Part shown: piece by piece, positions 1-6,736 of the stretch
How positions within the stretch are numbered: the first letter of the stretch is position 1
Layout: each line of letters opens with the position of its first letter
DNA from: Pseudomonadota bacterium
GTDB taxonomy: Bacteria; Pseudomonadota; Gammaproteobacteria; Pseudomonadales; UBA5518
Assembly: GCA_963204845.1 (NCBI GenBank)
Contig: CAUJIL010000104.1
Location: 1-8,259, forward strand
Reading direction: 5' to 3'
DNA length: 8,259 nt
Translations under genes and position numbers: made by a program
Notes under the pieces: model-generated
The model's database searches: none
What the model saw: only the letters and a program-made list of their open reading frames with translations
Told to the model about the DNA's origin: nothing

Positions 1-1887
1 TGCGACGTCGGGGCGTTCGCGTTCCACGCGCGCAGCAAATGCCAGCGGGGCCTCACCCTGAGCACGCTCGATGCCCGCCGCGGCCAGCCGCGCGCAGGCG
101 TGCAGGTACGCCGCGGTGGCGGCATCGCGACGGCGCACCGGGCGCATCCCGAACAGACTGGCGGCCACCAGCAGCAGCGCCAGCGCCCCGCAGCCGAGCA
201 GCAGCGCCACCACCCGCGCCGGACTCACCGCGCCAAGCAGCCGCGACAGCAGCGCGGTCTGCCGCTCGGCGTCGTAGTTCAGCACCGCGCGCGCCCAGTG
301 GTAGGTCAGCGTGTCCCAGCGCATGCGCAGCCACCCGAGCAGCCGCACGTTGCGGTAACGTTCGATCGCCAGTGGACTGCCGGCCAGGAATTCCGCGCCG
401 AGCGCATCCCCCACCCCCGACTCGATGCGCTCGGGCGCCACCGCCGCGGTCGGGTCGAAGCGCACCCAGCCACGCTGCGGCAGCCAGGCCTCGGCCCACG
501 CGTGCGCGTCGAACTGATGCACCAGCAGATAGCCCTGCCACGGATTGCGCTCCCCGCCCTGGTAGCCGACCACCACGCGCGCGGGGATTCCGGCCGCGCG
601 CAGCAGTACCGTGAACGCACTCGCGTAGTGCTCGCAGAAGCCGCGCCGCTCGCCGAACAGGAAATCGTCCACGCTGTCGCGCCCGAGCAGCGGCGGCGAC
701 ATCGTGTAGACGAAGTTCTCGTCGTGGAACCAGCGCAGCACGCGCTCGATGTAGCGCTCGTCGCTGCCCGCGGCCGCGCGCCACTCCCCGGCGAGCGCCG
801 CGGCGCGCGGATTGAATCCGGGCGGCAACTGCAGCTCGGACTGCCGGCGCAGCGCGCCGAGTTCCGGCTCCAGGCGTGCCGCAAGGTCGGCGCTCACCCG
901 GTAGCGCAGCCGCTGCACCACCGGACGGGAATTCATCAGGCGGTAGTCGCTGCCGAGGCGCAAGCCCTCGTCGAAGGCGAGCGGATAGCCCAGTACGTAC
1001 AGCCACGGCTGGTTGCTGGCCTCGAGGATGATCTCGTAGGCGCTGTCCGCGCCACCCGGCACATGACTGATCGGTCGCAGCGCGGGTCGTGCCGCGCCCT
1101 GCAACGCGAGTTCGGACTCCATGCGCGACAGCCCACCCTGGCGCCACTGGCGGCCATCGAACTCCGACAGCACCAGCCCGCGCCAGTACAGTTCGCGCGC
1201 CGGCGGCACCGCAGCGTCGAAGGTGGCGCGGAACGCCAGCTCGCTGGAGGCGCTGAGCCGCGCCACGTCCCCCGGTGACATCGTTGCCGACGGCCCGGTG
1301 CGCGCCCCGCTGGTGTTCTGCGGAATCGACCACAGCGGCGCGATGCGCGGGAACACCACGAACATCAGCAGCATGATCGGCACCGCCTGCAGCAGCATAC
1401 GGGTGGCGATCGCAAACGGTTGCAGCCAACCTCCACCCGGATCGCCCTGGTGACGCGCGACCATGGCGGCGGTGACGCCGAAGGTCGCGAACAATGCATA
1501 CGCGGCGTACGGGATCTCCTGCTCGAACAGCAGCTGGCAGGCGATCAGGAAATACGCGACGAACACAATGACGAGGAAATCGCGGGCGCTGCGCATCTCG
1601 AGCGCCTTCAACGCGGCCGCCACCACCAGCAGCGCTACCGTTGGCTCGAGTCCGTTCAGCGCGCGCCACTGCAATCCTACGGCCAGGAAGGACATCAGCA
1701 CCAGCAACGCCCGCACCGCACGCCCCGGAAACGACCACGCCCCCTGGTGCACACGGTGCCGCCATACGGTCGCGACGACCACGACCAGCAGCACCCACGC
1801 GGGCAGGCGAGCGGCGTGGGGACCGATGCCGAGCAGCAACGCGAACAGCGACCAGGCGAGCGCGCGGCGCGGGAGTTGCGCGCTCAT
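1..1887 (-). CDS. tgpA: TgpA-like membrane transglutaminase, 3' end outside window
   Basis: This is a polytopic inner-membrane protein with a transglutaminase-like domain predicted to be periplasmic. The frame opens with MSAQLPRRALAWSLF and is open for 629 codons to the window edge. Hydrophobic segments lie near residues 10-25, 30-43, 56-71, 83-94, 103-118, 124-143 and 163-178. The soluble region follows, with a transglutaminase core: GFCEHYASAF (Cys418), DAHAWAEAW (His462) and RFDPTAAV (Asp478). These make a complete Cys-His-Asp triad. A further membrane segment lies at about 556-579, then a cytoplasmic tail resembling the DUF4129 end of the family (residues 589-629). Family members have about 660-670 residues, so only a few dozen should be missing. 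The start ATG overlaps the upstream DUF58 stop as ATGA and has a strong AGGAGG seven bases upstream. The Pseudomonas aeruginosa TgpA homologue is reported as essential. The substrate cannot be read from sequence. Confidence 0.93.
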   Translation of the reverse strand, partial: MSAQLPRRALAWSLFALLLGIGPHAARLPAWVLLVVVVATVWRHRVHQGAWSFPGRAVRALLVLMSFLAVGLQWRALNGLEPTVALLVVAAALKALEMRSARDFLVIVFVAYFLIACQLLFEQEIPYAAYALFATFGVTAAMVARHQGDPGGGWLQPFAIATRMLLQAVPIMLLMFVVFPRIAPLWSIPQNTSGARTGPSATMSPGDVARLSASSELAFRATFDAAVPPARELYWRGLVLSEFDGRQWRQGGLSRMESELALQGAARPALRPISHVPGGADSAYEIILEASNQPWLYVLGYPLAFDEGLRLGSDYRLMNSRPVVQRLRYRVSADLAARLEPELGALRRQSELQLPPGFNPRAAALAGEWRAAAGSDERYIERVLRWFHDENFVYTMSPPLLGRDSVDDFLFGERRGFCEHYASAFTVLLRAAGIPARVVVGYQGGERNPWQGYLLVHQFDAHAWAEAWLPQRGWVRFDPTAAVAPERIESGVGDALGAEFLAGSPLAIERYRNVRLLGWLRMRWDTLTYHWARAVLNYDAERQTALLSRLLGAVSPARVVALLLGCGALALLLVAASLFGMRPVRRRDAATAAYLHACARLAAAGIERAQGEAPLAFAARVERERPDVA

Positions 1888-2876
1888 GCCGGCGCCTCCT
1901 GCAGGCCGAACAGCGCCAGCGCGGTCAGCGCCTGTTCGCGTTGCGCGTCGCCGCTGGCCGGCGGCAGGCTGCAGCCTGGCAGCTCGAGCCCGTACTCGCT
2001 GCCCTGCGCCTGCAGTTCGAGCACCCAGCGGCACAGCAGCGCGAGCCGCGACTCCACGTCGGCGCGGCCCTCGGTGTCGCTCCAGCGCAGCCAGCGGCTG
2101 CGATCGGCGAAGGCGCGCTGGTCCAGCGTCTGCAGGCGTTGTCCGCGGGCGAGCGTTTTCCATACCACGTGGCGCAGCGGATCGCCGCTGCGGTAGTCAC
2201 GGAAACCCGCGAAATCCTCGCTGCCCGGATCGTGCGTGATCGGGCCTTCGTCACCGTCACGACTGCAGAGCGGTGCGTCGCCTGTCGCGGCGGGGTGTGG
2301 GTAGACGACGCACCGCTGCGCCAGATCGAGCGAGGTCCAGGCCCGCAACAAACCGAGCGGGTAGGCGCTCGCGATCCGCACCCGCGGCGCGCGCAGCCAG
2401 CCCCGGCGCGGCGCGCGCAGGTACAGTGTGAGCGTCTGTGCGCCACCGCGCGGCACGTGCGCGCCCTGCCCCTCCTCGCCTTCCCAGCCGACCAGCAGTC
2501 CGTCGTGCACGCGCCGTCCGGCGTCGGCGAGCTGCACCACGAAACCCGCCTCGGCGCCGGCGAACACGGCCTCGGCGCTGCCGCCCGCCACGCGGAGCTG
2601 CGCCAGGTTCGCGTAGGTGTGCAGTACACCGACGACGAACAACCCTGCGAGCAGGAACGCCAGTGCGAACACGAGGTTGCTCTCGTAGTTGATCCCGGTG
2701 AGCAGCAGCGCGAGCAGCAGCGCGAGGAACGCGAAACCGCTGCCAGTCGGGAAGATGAAGATGTTGCCCCGATCGAGCAGTACCGCGCGCGCGGCCGGAA
2801 TGCGCCGCGCGATCCACGCGTCACGCAACGCGCGCACCGAGTGGCGAAGACGCCGCAGGTGCGCCGCCAGACGCAT
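1884..2876 (-). CDS. DUF58 domain protein, membrane-anchored MoxR partner
   Basis: This 330-residue protein belongs to the DUF58 family, whose members are encoded next to MoxR ATPases and often have a von Willebrand A-like fold. A basic N-terminus (residues 1-36) precedes two adjacent hydrophobic helices at about 46-62 and 67-85, which should anchor it in the inner membrane as a hairpin. The hallmark motif is at 221-243, beginning DFAGFRDYRSGDPLRHVVWK. Two earlier family signatures are also present: YPLGLLRAW (172-180) and VYPHP (191-195). Length is normal for the short, two-helix subgroup. The start codon overlaps the moxR stop as TGATG with only a weak upstream ribosome site, so translation is probably coupled to moxR. 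The stop overlaps the tgpA start as ATGA. Biochemical function is not established; a structural or scaffolding role with the ATPase is inferred from context. Confidence 0.93.
   Translation of the reverse strand: MRLAAHLRRLRHSVRALRDAWIARRIPAARAVLLDRGNIFIFPTGSGFAFLALLLALLLTGINYESNLVFALAFLLAGLFVVGVLHTYANLAQLRVAGGSAEAVFAGAEAGFVVQLADAGRRVHDGLLVGWEGEEGQGAHVPRGGAQTLTLYLRAPRRGWLRAPRVRIASAYPLGLLRAWTSLDLAQRCVVYPHPAATGDAPLCSRDGDEGPITHDPGSEDFAGFRDYRSGDPLRHVVWKTLARGQRLQTLDQRAFADRSRWLRWSDTEGRADVESRLALLCRWVLELQAQGSEYGLELPGCSLPPASGDAQREQALTALALFGLQEAPA
1895..1900 (-). promoter_or_regulatory. Ribosome binding site of tgpA
   Basis: The minus strand reads AGGAGG, seven bases before the ATG at 1887, inside the end of the DUF58 gene. 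It is a full Shine-Dalgarno match. It fixes the tgpA start even though the gene overlaps its neighbour by four bases, so tgpA can be initiated efficiently in its own right as well as by coupling. Confidence 0.8.
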
Positions 2877-3793
2877 CAGTCGAAGACGTCCACTTCACGC
2901 AACAGGCGTTGCGCGAGCGCGCGGCCGTCGCCGACGAAGTCCCCGGCGGCGCGCAGCCGGTGCGCGGTGACCGCGGGCAGCACCGCCTGCACGTCCTCGG
3001 GCACCACGTGCGTGCGCGCCTCCATGTACGCCCAGGTGCGTGCCGCCGCCATCAGCGCCAGCGCACCGCGCGGCGACAAGCCCTGCGCAAAACCCGGTGC
3101 GCCACGGGAGAACGCCACCAGCCGCTGCAGGTAGTCGAGCAGTTGCGCGGAGGCGCCGGTGCGTGCCGCCTCGTGCTGGATGCGATGCAACTGCTCGCGC
3201 GTGAGGCGAGTGGTCAGCGCATCGACCGTGACCGCGTTGCCACCGCCGGCGAGGATCGCCCGCTCGGCCGCCTGGTCCGGATAGCCGATCTCGATGCGCA
3301 TCAGGAAACGGTCGAGTTGCGACTCGGGTAGCGCAAACGTCCCGGCCTGGGTGTGGGGATTCTGGGTCGCGATCACGAAGAAGTCCGCCGGCAGCGGCCG
3401 CGTCTCGCCCTCCACCGTGACCTGGCGCTCGGCCATCGCCTCGAGCAGCGCGCTCTGCGTCTTCGGGGTGCTGCGGTTGATCTCGTCGGCCAGCAGCACC
3501 TCGGTGAACACCGGCCCCGGATGGAAGCTGAACGCGCCCGCGTTGCGGTCGAACACCGACACCCCGAGGATATCGCCGGGCAGCATGTCGCTGGTGAACT
3601 GCACGCGCGTGAAGTCGAGCCCGAGCACGCGCGCCAGCGCGTGCGACAGCGTGGTCTTGCCCATCCCGGGCAGGTCCTCGATCAGCAGGTGGCCGCGCGA
3701 GAACAGCGCACACAGCGCGAGCCGGATCTGGCGGTCCTTGCCCAGCAGGACCTTGCCGACCTCACGCACGACGCCTTCGATGATGTCCTGCAC
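2876..3793 (-). CDS. moxR: MoxR-family AAA+ ATPase
   Basis: This is a cytoplasmic AAA+ ATPase of the MoxR branch. Some members act as chaperone-like machines that mature or insert cofactors into partner proteins. From the GTG start chosen here it has 305 residues, normal for the family. It shows a Walker A motif LPGMGKTT (41-48, Lys46), a Walker B motif VLLADEINR (99-107), a sensor 1 segment IATQN (141-145), the conserved ESQLDRFLMRI stretch (from 157) and a sensor 2 region LSPRGAL (239-245). All nucleotide-binding residues look intact. The GTG start at 3793 has AGGGAG six bases upstream, and the protein then begins directly with the family's usual N-terminal helix. The same frame stays open upstream with an ATG at 3868, but that codon lies at the edge of a palindromic repeat, has no ribosome site, and would add 25 non-conserved basic residues. 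First gene of the moxR-DUF58-tgpA unit. Confidence 0.93.
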   Translation of the reverse strand: MQDIIEGVVREVGKVLLGKDRQIRLALCALFSRGHLLIEDLPGMGKTTLSHALARVLGLDFTRVQFTSDMLPGDILGVSVFDRNAGAFSFHPGPVFTEVLLADEINRSTPKTQSALLEAMAERQVTVEGETRPLPADFFVIATQNPHTQAGTFALPESQLDRFLMRIEIGYPDQAAERAILAGGGNAVTVDALTTRLTREQLHRIQHEAARTGASAQLLDYLQRLVAFSRGAPGFAQGLSPRGALALMAAARTWAYMEARTHVVPEDVQAVLPAVTAHRLRAAGDFVGDGRALAQRLLREVDVFD

Positions 3794-3799
3794 CTGCTG

Positions 3800-3805
3800 C
3801 TCCCT
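3800..3805 (-). promoter_or_regulatory. Ribosome binding site deciding the moxR GTG start
   Basis: The minus strand reads AGGGAG, separated by six bases (CAGCAG) from the GTG at 3793. No comparable site precedes the in-frame ATG at 3868, so this supports the shorter protein. Confidence 0.65.
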
Positions 3806-3845
3806 GTGGGTCCGGTCGGCGGCATTACGTGTGCGCTTGCGGATC

Positions 3846-3859
3846 GGACCTACGCGTGG
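3846..3859 (-). repeat. Half copy of the GTAG palindrome
   Basis: On the minus strand this is CCACGCGTAGGTCC, identical over 14 bases to the head of the repeat at the metZ stop. It carries the GTAG head (3850-3853) and the first bases of the stem. It then continues into unrelated sequence without the loop or second arm, so it looks like a decayed or truncated copy. It lies about 50 bases upstream of the moxR start. Confidence 0.6.
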
Positions 3860-3867
3860 CCTTGCCA

Positions 3868-3894
3868 TGTCCGGGCACAGCCCGGACCTACGCG
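3868..3894 (-). repeat. GTAG-headed REP-like palindrome, copy A
   Basis: Read on the minus strand, a CGC GTAG head (GTAG at 3888-3891) is followed by the stem GTCCGGGC (3880-3887), the loop TGT (3877-3879) and the perfectly complementary arm GCCCGGAC (3869-3876). The 27-base unit is identical to copy C at 3941-3967. A short GTAG head followed by a hairpin is the described layout of one class of repetitive extragenic palindromes (the SMAG/GTAG type). No T-run follows the hairpin, so it is not an intrinsic terminator. Confidence 0.8.
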
Positions 3895-3898
3895 AGCC

Positions 3899-3925
3899 CG
3901 TAGGTTCGGCCTGTGGCCGAACATA
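3899..3925 (+). repeat. GTAG-headed REP-like palindrome, copy B (inverted)
   Basis: This copy is on the opposite strand to copies A and C. It has the GTAG head at 3900-3903, then the stem GTTCGGCC (3904-3911), the loop TGT (3912-3914) and the arm GGCCGAAC (3915-3922). Relative to A and C, two stem positions differ in each arm, and both changes are compensated in the opposite arm, so pairing stays perfect. Its head faces the head of copy A across six bases, so A and B form an inverted doublet. Confidence 0.8.
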
Positions 3926-3940
3926 CCGTTGGCCGGGCCG

Positions 3941-3967
3941 TGTCCGGGCACAGCCCGGACCTACGCG
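3941..3967 (-). repeat. GTAG-headed REP-like palindrome, copy C, overlapping the metZ stop
   Basis: This is identical to copy A over 27 bases. On the minus strand the GTAG head is at 3961-3964, the stem arms are at 3953-3960 and 3942-3949, and the loop is TGT at 3950-3952. The TAG of the head is the metZ stop codon. The hairpin therefore begins immediately after translation of metZ ends. It could stabilise the upstream mRNA 3' end or attenuate transcription into moxR; that is inference from position only. Confidence 0.8.
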
Positions 3968-5169
3968 TGGTCGCGCGCGGCGCGCAGGCCGCGCGCGATG
4001 TCCTCCTGGATGTCGGCGACGTCCTCCAGTCCCACCGCGATGCGGATCAGTTCCTGCGTGATGCCCTGCGCGTGGCGCTCCGCGTCGGACAGCCGCCCGT
4101 GCGTGGTGGTCGCCGGATGCACCACGGTGGTCTTGGCGTCGCCGAGGTTCGCCGTGATCGACATCAGGCGGGTCGCGTCGATGAAGCGCCATGCCGCGTC
4201 ACGCCCGCCGTCGACCGTGAACGACAGCACGCCACCGAAACCCCGCTGCTGGCGGCACGCGAGCGCGTGCTGCGGATGCGTGGGCAGGCCCGGGTAGTTG
4301 ACCGCCCCCACGCCGGGCTGCTCGCGCAGCCAGTGTGCGATCGCGAGCGCGCTGGCGCTGTGCGCCTCCATGCGGATGCGCAGCGTCTCCAGCCCCTTCA
4401 GGAATACCCAGGCATTGAACGGGCTCAGGCACGGGCCGGCCGAACGCTGGAACGCCACGATCTGCTCCATCAGTTCGCGCCGCCCGCACAGCACGCCGCC
4501 GAGGCAGCGCCCCTGCCCGTCGATGTACTTGGTCGCCGAGTGCACCACCACGTCGGCGCCGAGCGCGAGCGGTTGCTGCAGCGCGGGCGTGAGGAAACAG
4601 TTGTCGACCACCAGCAGTGCGCCGTGCGCCTTCGCGATCGCCGCCACGCGCGCGATGTCGACCACCTCGCAGAGCGGATTGGACGGTGTTTCGAGGAACA
4701 GCATGCGCGTGCGCGGGCCGAGCGCCGCCTCCCACGCCGCGTAGTCGGTGGCGTCGACGTAATCGACGCCGACACCGAACTTCGCGATGAAGCGGTTCAG
4801 CAGCATCGTGGTGGAACCGAACACGCCGCGCGAGCAAACGATCCGCGCGCCGGCGTCGAGCAGGCTCATGCAGGCGGCGAGGATCGCCGCCATCCCGGAG
4901 GCCGTGGCCACCGCCTGCTCGGCGCCCTCGAGCGCCGCGATGCGCTCCTCGAACACGCGCACGGTGGGATTCGTGTAGCGCGAATAGACGTTGCCGCCGC
5001 CGTCGGCGACGCGCCCGGCGGCCTCGGCGGCCGAGCCGAACACATAGCTCGAGGTCAGGAACAGCGCCTCGGAGTGCTCGCCCTCGGCAGTGCGCACCTG
5101 CCCGGCTCGCACGGCGAGCGTATCGGGGCGGGAGGCGGCGAGTATCCGCTGCCGTTCGTCGTCGTTCAT
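3961..5169 (-). CDS. metZ: O-succinylhomoserine sulfhydrylase (MetZ), PLP enzyme
   Basis: This is a cytoplasmic pyridoxal-phosphate enzyme of the Cys/Met metabolism family. It should make homocysteine directly from O-succinylhomoserine and sulfide in methionine synthesis. The 402-residue length matches MetZ of Pseudomonas. Visible signatures are YSRYTNPT (62-69), SGMAAILA (91-98), the ETPSNP loop (160-165), VVDN with the cofactor-contacting Asp189, and SATK with the predicted Schiff-base Lys214, followed by GQGRCLGG. The ATG at 5169 is preceded by GGAGG ten bases upstream; the frame is open further upstream, but that part overlaps purF and looks non-coding. It follows purF by 25 bases, the purF-metZ order known from Pseudomonas, so co-transcription is likely. 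The final His-Ala-stop codons fall in a palindromic repeat. Cystathionine gamma-synthase or an O-acetylhomoserine enzyme are less likely alternatives, favoured against mainly by context and overall resemblance. Confidence 0.9.
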   Translation of the reverse strand: MNDDERQRILAASRPDTLAVRAGQVRTAEGEHSEALFLTSSYVFGSAAEAAGRVADGGGNVYSRYTNPTVRVFEERIAALEGAEQAVATASGMAAILAACMSLLDAGARIVCSRGVFGSTTMLLNRFIAKFGVGVDYVDATDYAAWEAALGPRTRMLFLETPSNPLCEVVDIARVAAIAKAHGALLVVDNCFLTPALQQPLALGADVVVHSATKYIDGQGRCLGGVLCGRRELMEQIVAFQRSAGPCLSPFNAWVFLKGLETLRIRMEAHSASALAIAHWLREQPGVGAVNYPGLPTHPQHALACRQQRGFGGVLSFTVDGGRDAAWRFIDATRLMSITANLGDAKTTVVHPATTTHGRLSDAERHAQGITQELIRIAVGLEDVADIQEDIARGLRAARDHA

Positions 5170-5179
5170 CGGCAGGCTG

Positions 5180-5184
5180 CCTCC
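5180..5184 (-). promoter_or_regulatory. Ribosome binding site of metZ
   Basis: The minus strand reads GGAGG, ten bases before the ATG at 5169, in the 25-base purF-metZ gap. It settles the start, because the open frame continues another 51 codons upstream into purF. Confidence 0.65.
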
Positions 5185-5194
5185 GGGGGGCGGT

Positions 5195-6721
5195 TCAGGC
5201 CGTGTGGTTGTGCAATCCGACCAGCGCGCTGTCGCCGGCCTGCGCCGAGGCATCGCAGCCGGCGCGCGAGCGGTCGTTGCGCTCGGCGTGCAGACGCTCG
5301 AGGTAGACGGCATCGACGTCACCGGTGACGTAGTCGCCGTCGAACACCGAGCAGTCGAAACGCTCGATCATCGGATTGCCGTCGCGCGAACACGAGATCA
5401 GGTCCTCGAGGTCCTGGTACACCAGCCAGTCCGCACCGATCAGCGTGCAGACTTCCTCGTCGGTGCGCCCATGCGCCACCAGTTCCTCGGCCGAGGGCAT
5501 GTCGATGCCGTAGACGTTGGGCCAGCGCACCGCGGGCGCCGCGGAGGCGAAATAGACCTGCCGGGCGCCGGCGTCGCGCGCCATCTGGATGATCTCGTTG
5601 CAGGTCGTGCCGCGCACGATCGAGTCGTCGACCAGCAGCACGTTCTTGTCGCGGAACTCGAGTTCGATGGGGTTCAGCTTCTGGCGCACCGACTTCTTGC
5701 GCATCGCCTGCCCCGGCATGATGAAGGTGCGCCCGATGTAGCGGTTCTTCATCAGTCCCTCGCGGAACTTCACGTCGAGTTCGTAGGCAATGACCTGGGC
5801 TGCGACACGGCTGGTGTCGGGGATCGGGATCACGACGTCGATGTCGTGGTCGGGACGCAGGCGCTTGATCTTCTCGGCCAGCCGCTCCCCCTGGCGCAGG
5901 CGCGCCTTGTAGACCGAGATGCCGTCCATGATCGAGTCCGGACGCGCGAAGTAGACGTGCTCGAAGATGCACGGCGTGAGGCGCGGGTTCCCGGCGCATT
6001 GCTGTGTGTGCAACCGGCCGCGCGCGTCGATGTACACGGCCTCGCCGGGCGCCACGTCGCGGATCACGCGGAAGCCGAGCACATCGAGCGCCACGCTCTC
6101 CGAGGCAATCATGTATTCGAAGCCATCCGCCGACTCGCGCTCCCCGAAGATCAGCGGGCGGATGCCGAACGGGTCGCGAAAGCCCACGATCCCGTAGCCG
6201 GCGATCATCGCCAGCGCTGCGTAGCCGCCGCGCGCGCGCCGGTGCAGGCCGGCCACGGCGGTGAAGATGTCCTGCGGATCGGGGACCAGCTTGCCGAGGA
6301 TCTGCAGCTCGTGCGCGAACACGTTCAGCAGCACCTCGCTGTCGGAATCGGTGTTGATGTGGCGCAGGTCGGCCTGGAACACCTGGGCGCGCAGTTCGTC
6401 GGAGTTGGTCAGGTTGCCGTTGTGCGCCAGGCAGATGCCGTACGGGCTGTTGACGTAGAACGGCTGCGCTAGCGCGGAGCTGCCGCTGCCGGCGGTCGGG
6501 TAGCGCACGTGGCCGATGCCGATGTTGCCGCTGAGGCGTTCCATGTGTTCGCTGCGGAACACGTCGCGCACCAGGCCATTACCCTTGCGCTGTTTGAATA
6601 CGCCCTGATCGCAGGTGACGATTCCCGCCGCATCCTGCCCACGGTGCTGCAGCACGGTCAGCGCATCGTAGAGCTGCTGGTTGACCACGCTGCGACCGAC
6701 GATTCCGGCGATTCCGCACAT
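5195..6721 (-). CDS. purF: Amidophosphoribosyltransferase (PurF)
   Basis: PurF catalyses the first committed step of de novo purine synthesis: glutamine plus PRPP gives 5-phosphoribosylamine. It has 508 residues against about 505 in E. coli. The N-terminal glutamine amidotransferase domain starts MCGIAGIVG, so the nucleophile Cys2 is exposed once Met is removed and there is no propeptide. Further glutaminase motifs are HRGQDAAG (26-33), HVRYPTAG (71-78) and the HNGN segment (100-103). The phosphoribosyltransferase domain contains YFARPDS (257-263) and the PRPP loop VLLVDDSIVRGTT (361-373), followed by RWPNVYGIDMPS (399-410). All expected active-site motifs are present. The start follows the cvpA stop by 15 bases, with GGGAGA nine bases upstream (6731-6736). 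The cvpA-purF pairing is classical; in E. coli it is controlled by PurR, but I see no convincing PurR operator here. Confidence 0.98.
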   Translation of the reverse strand: MCGIAGIVGRSVVNQQLYDALTVLQHRGQDAAGIVTCDQGVFKQRKGNGLVRDVFRSEHMERLSGNIGIGHVRYPTAGSGSSALAQPFYVNSPYGICLAHNGNLTNSDELRAQVFQADLRHINTDSDSEVLLNVFAHELQILGKLVPDPQDIFTAVAGLHRRARGGYAALAMIAGYGIVGFRDPFGIRPLIFGERESADGFEYMIASESVALDVLGFRVIRDVAPGEAVYIDARGRLHTQQCAGNPRLTPCIFEHVYFARPDSIMDGISVYKARLRQGERLAEKIKRLRPDHDIDVVIPIPDTSRVAAQVIAYELDVKFREGLMKNRYIGRTFIMPGQAMRKKSVRQKLNPIELEFRDKNVLLVDDSIVRGTTCNEIIQMARDAGARQVYFASAAPAVRWPNVYGIDMPSAEELVAHGRTDEEVCTLIGADWLVYQDLEDLISCSRDGNPMIERFDCSVFDGDYVTGDVDAVYLERLHAERNDRSRAGCDASAQAGDSALVGLHNHTA

Positions 6722-6736
6722 GACCGGCGATCTCCC

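Noticed and set aside
53..1798. A 581-codon open frame on the minus strand over the transglutaminase gene
   Set aside because: Its translation is a low-complexity Arg/Ala/Gly-rich product with no motif. The true frame, starting at 1887, carries membrane helices and the full transglutaminase triad.
1641..3134. A 497-codon plus-strand frame across the tgpA/DUF58/moxR junctions
   Set aside because: It crosses three well-supported minus-strand genes and translates into Arg/Ala/Gln-rich low-complexity sequence.
3869..3960. Palindromes as a classical intrinsic terminator
   Set aside because: The stems are GC-rich enough, but neither strand has a run of T after any of them.
3846..3967. CRISPR array
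   Set aside because: There are only three short units, one inverted, with unequal spacers of 4 and about 15 bases and no cas genes. The GTAG-headed hairpin layout fits REP elements.
3794..4192. N-terminal extension of moxR upstream into metZ
   Set aside because: The in-frame sequence is a shadow of metZ and of the repeats, Arg/Gly/His-rich and unlike any MoxR N-terminus.
3913..5328. A 471-codon plus-strand frame antisense to metZ
   Set aside because: Composition is Arg/His/Gln-rich as expected from the antisense of a GC-rich gene, and no family signature is visible. The minus strand encodes a complete MetZ.
5090..6472. A 460-codon plus-strand frame antisense to purF
   Set aside because: Long antisense frames are common at this base composition. 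Its translation has no recognisable domain, while purF on the other strand is intact.
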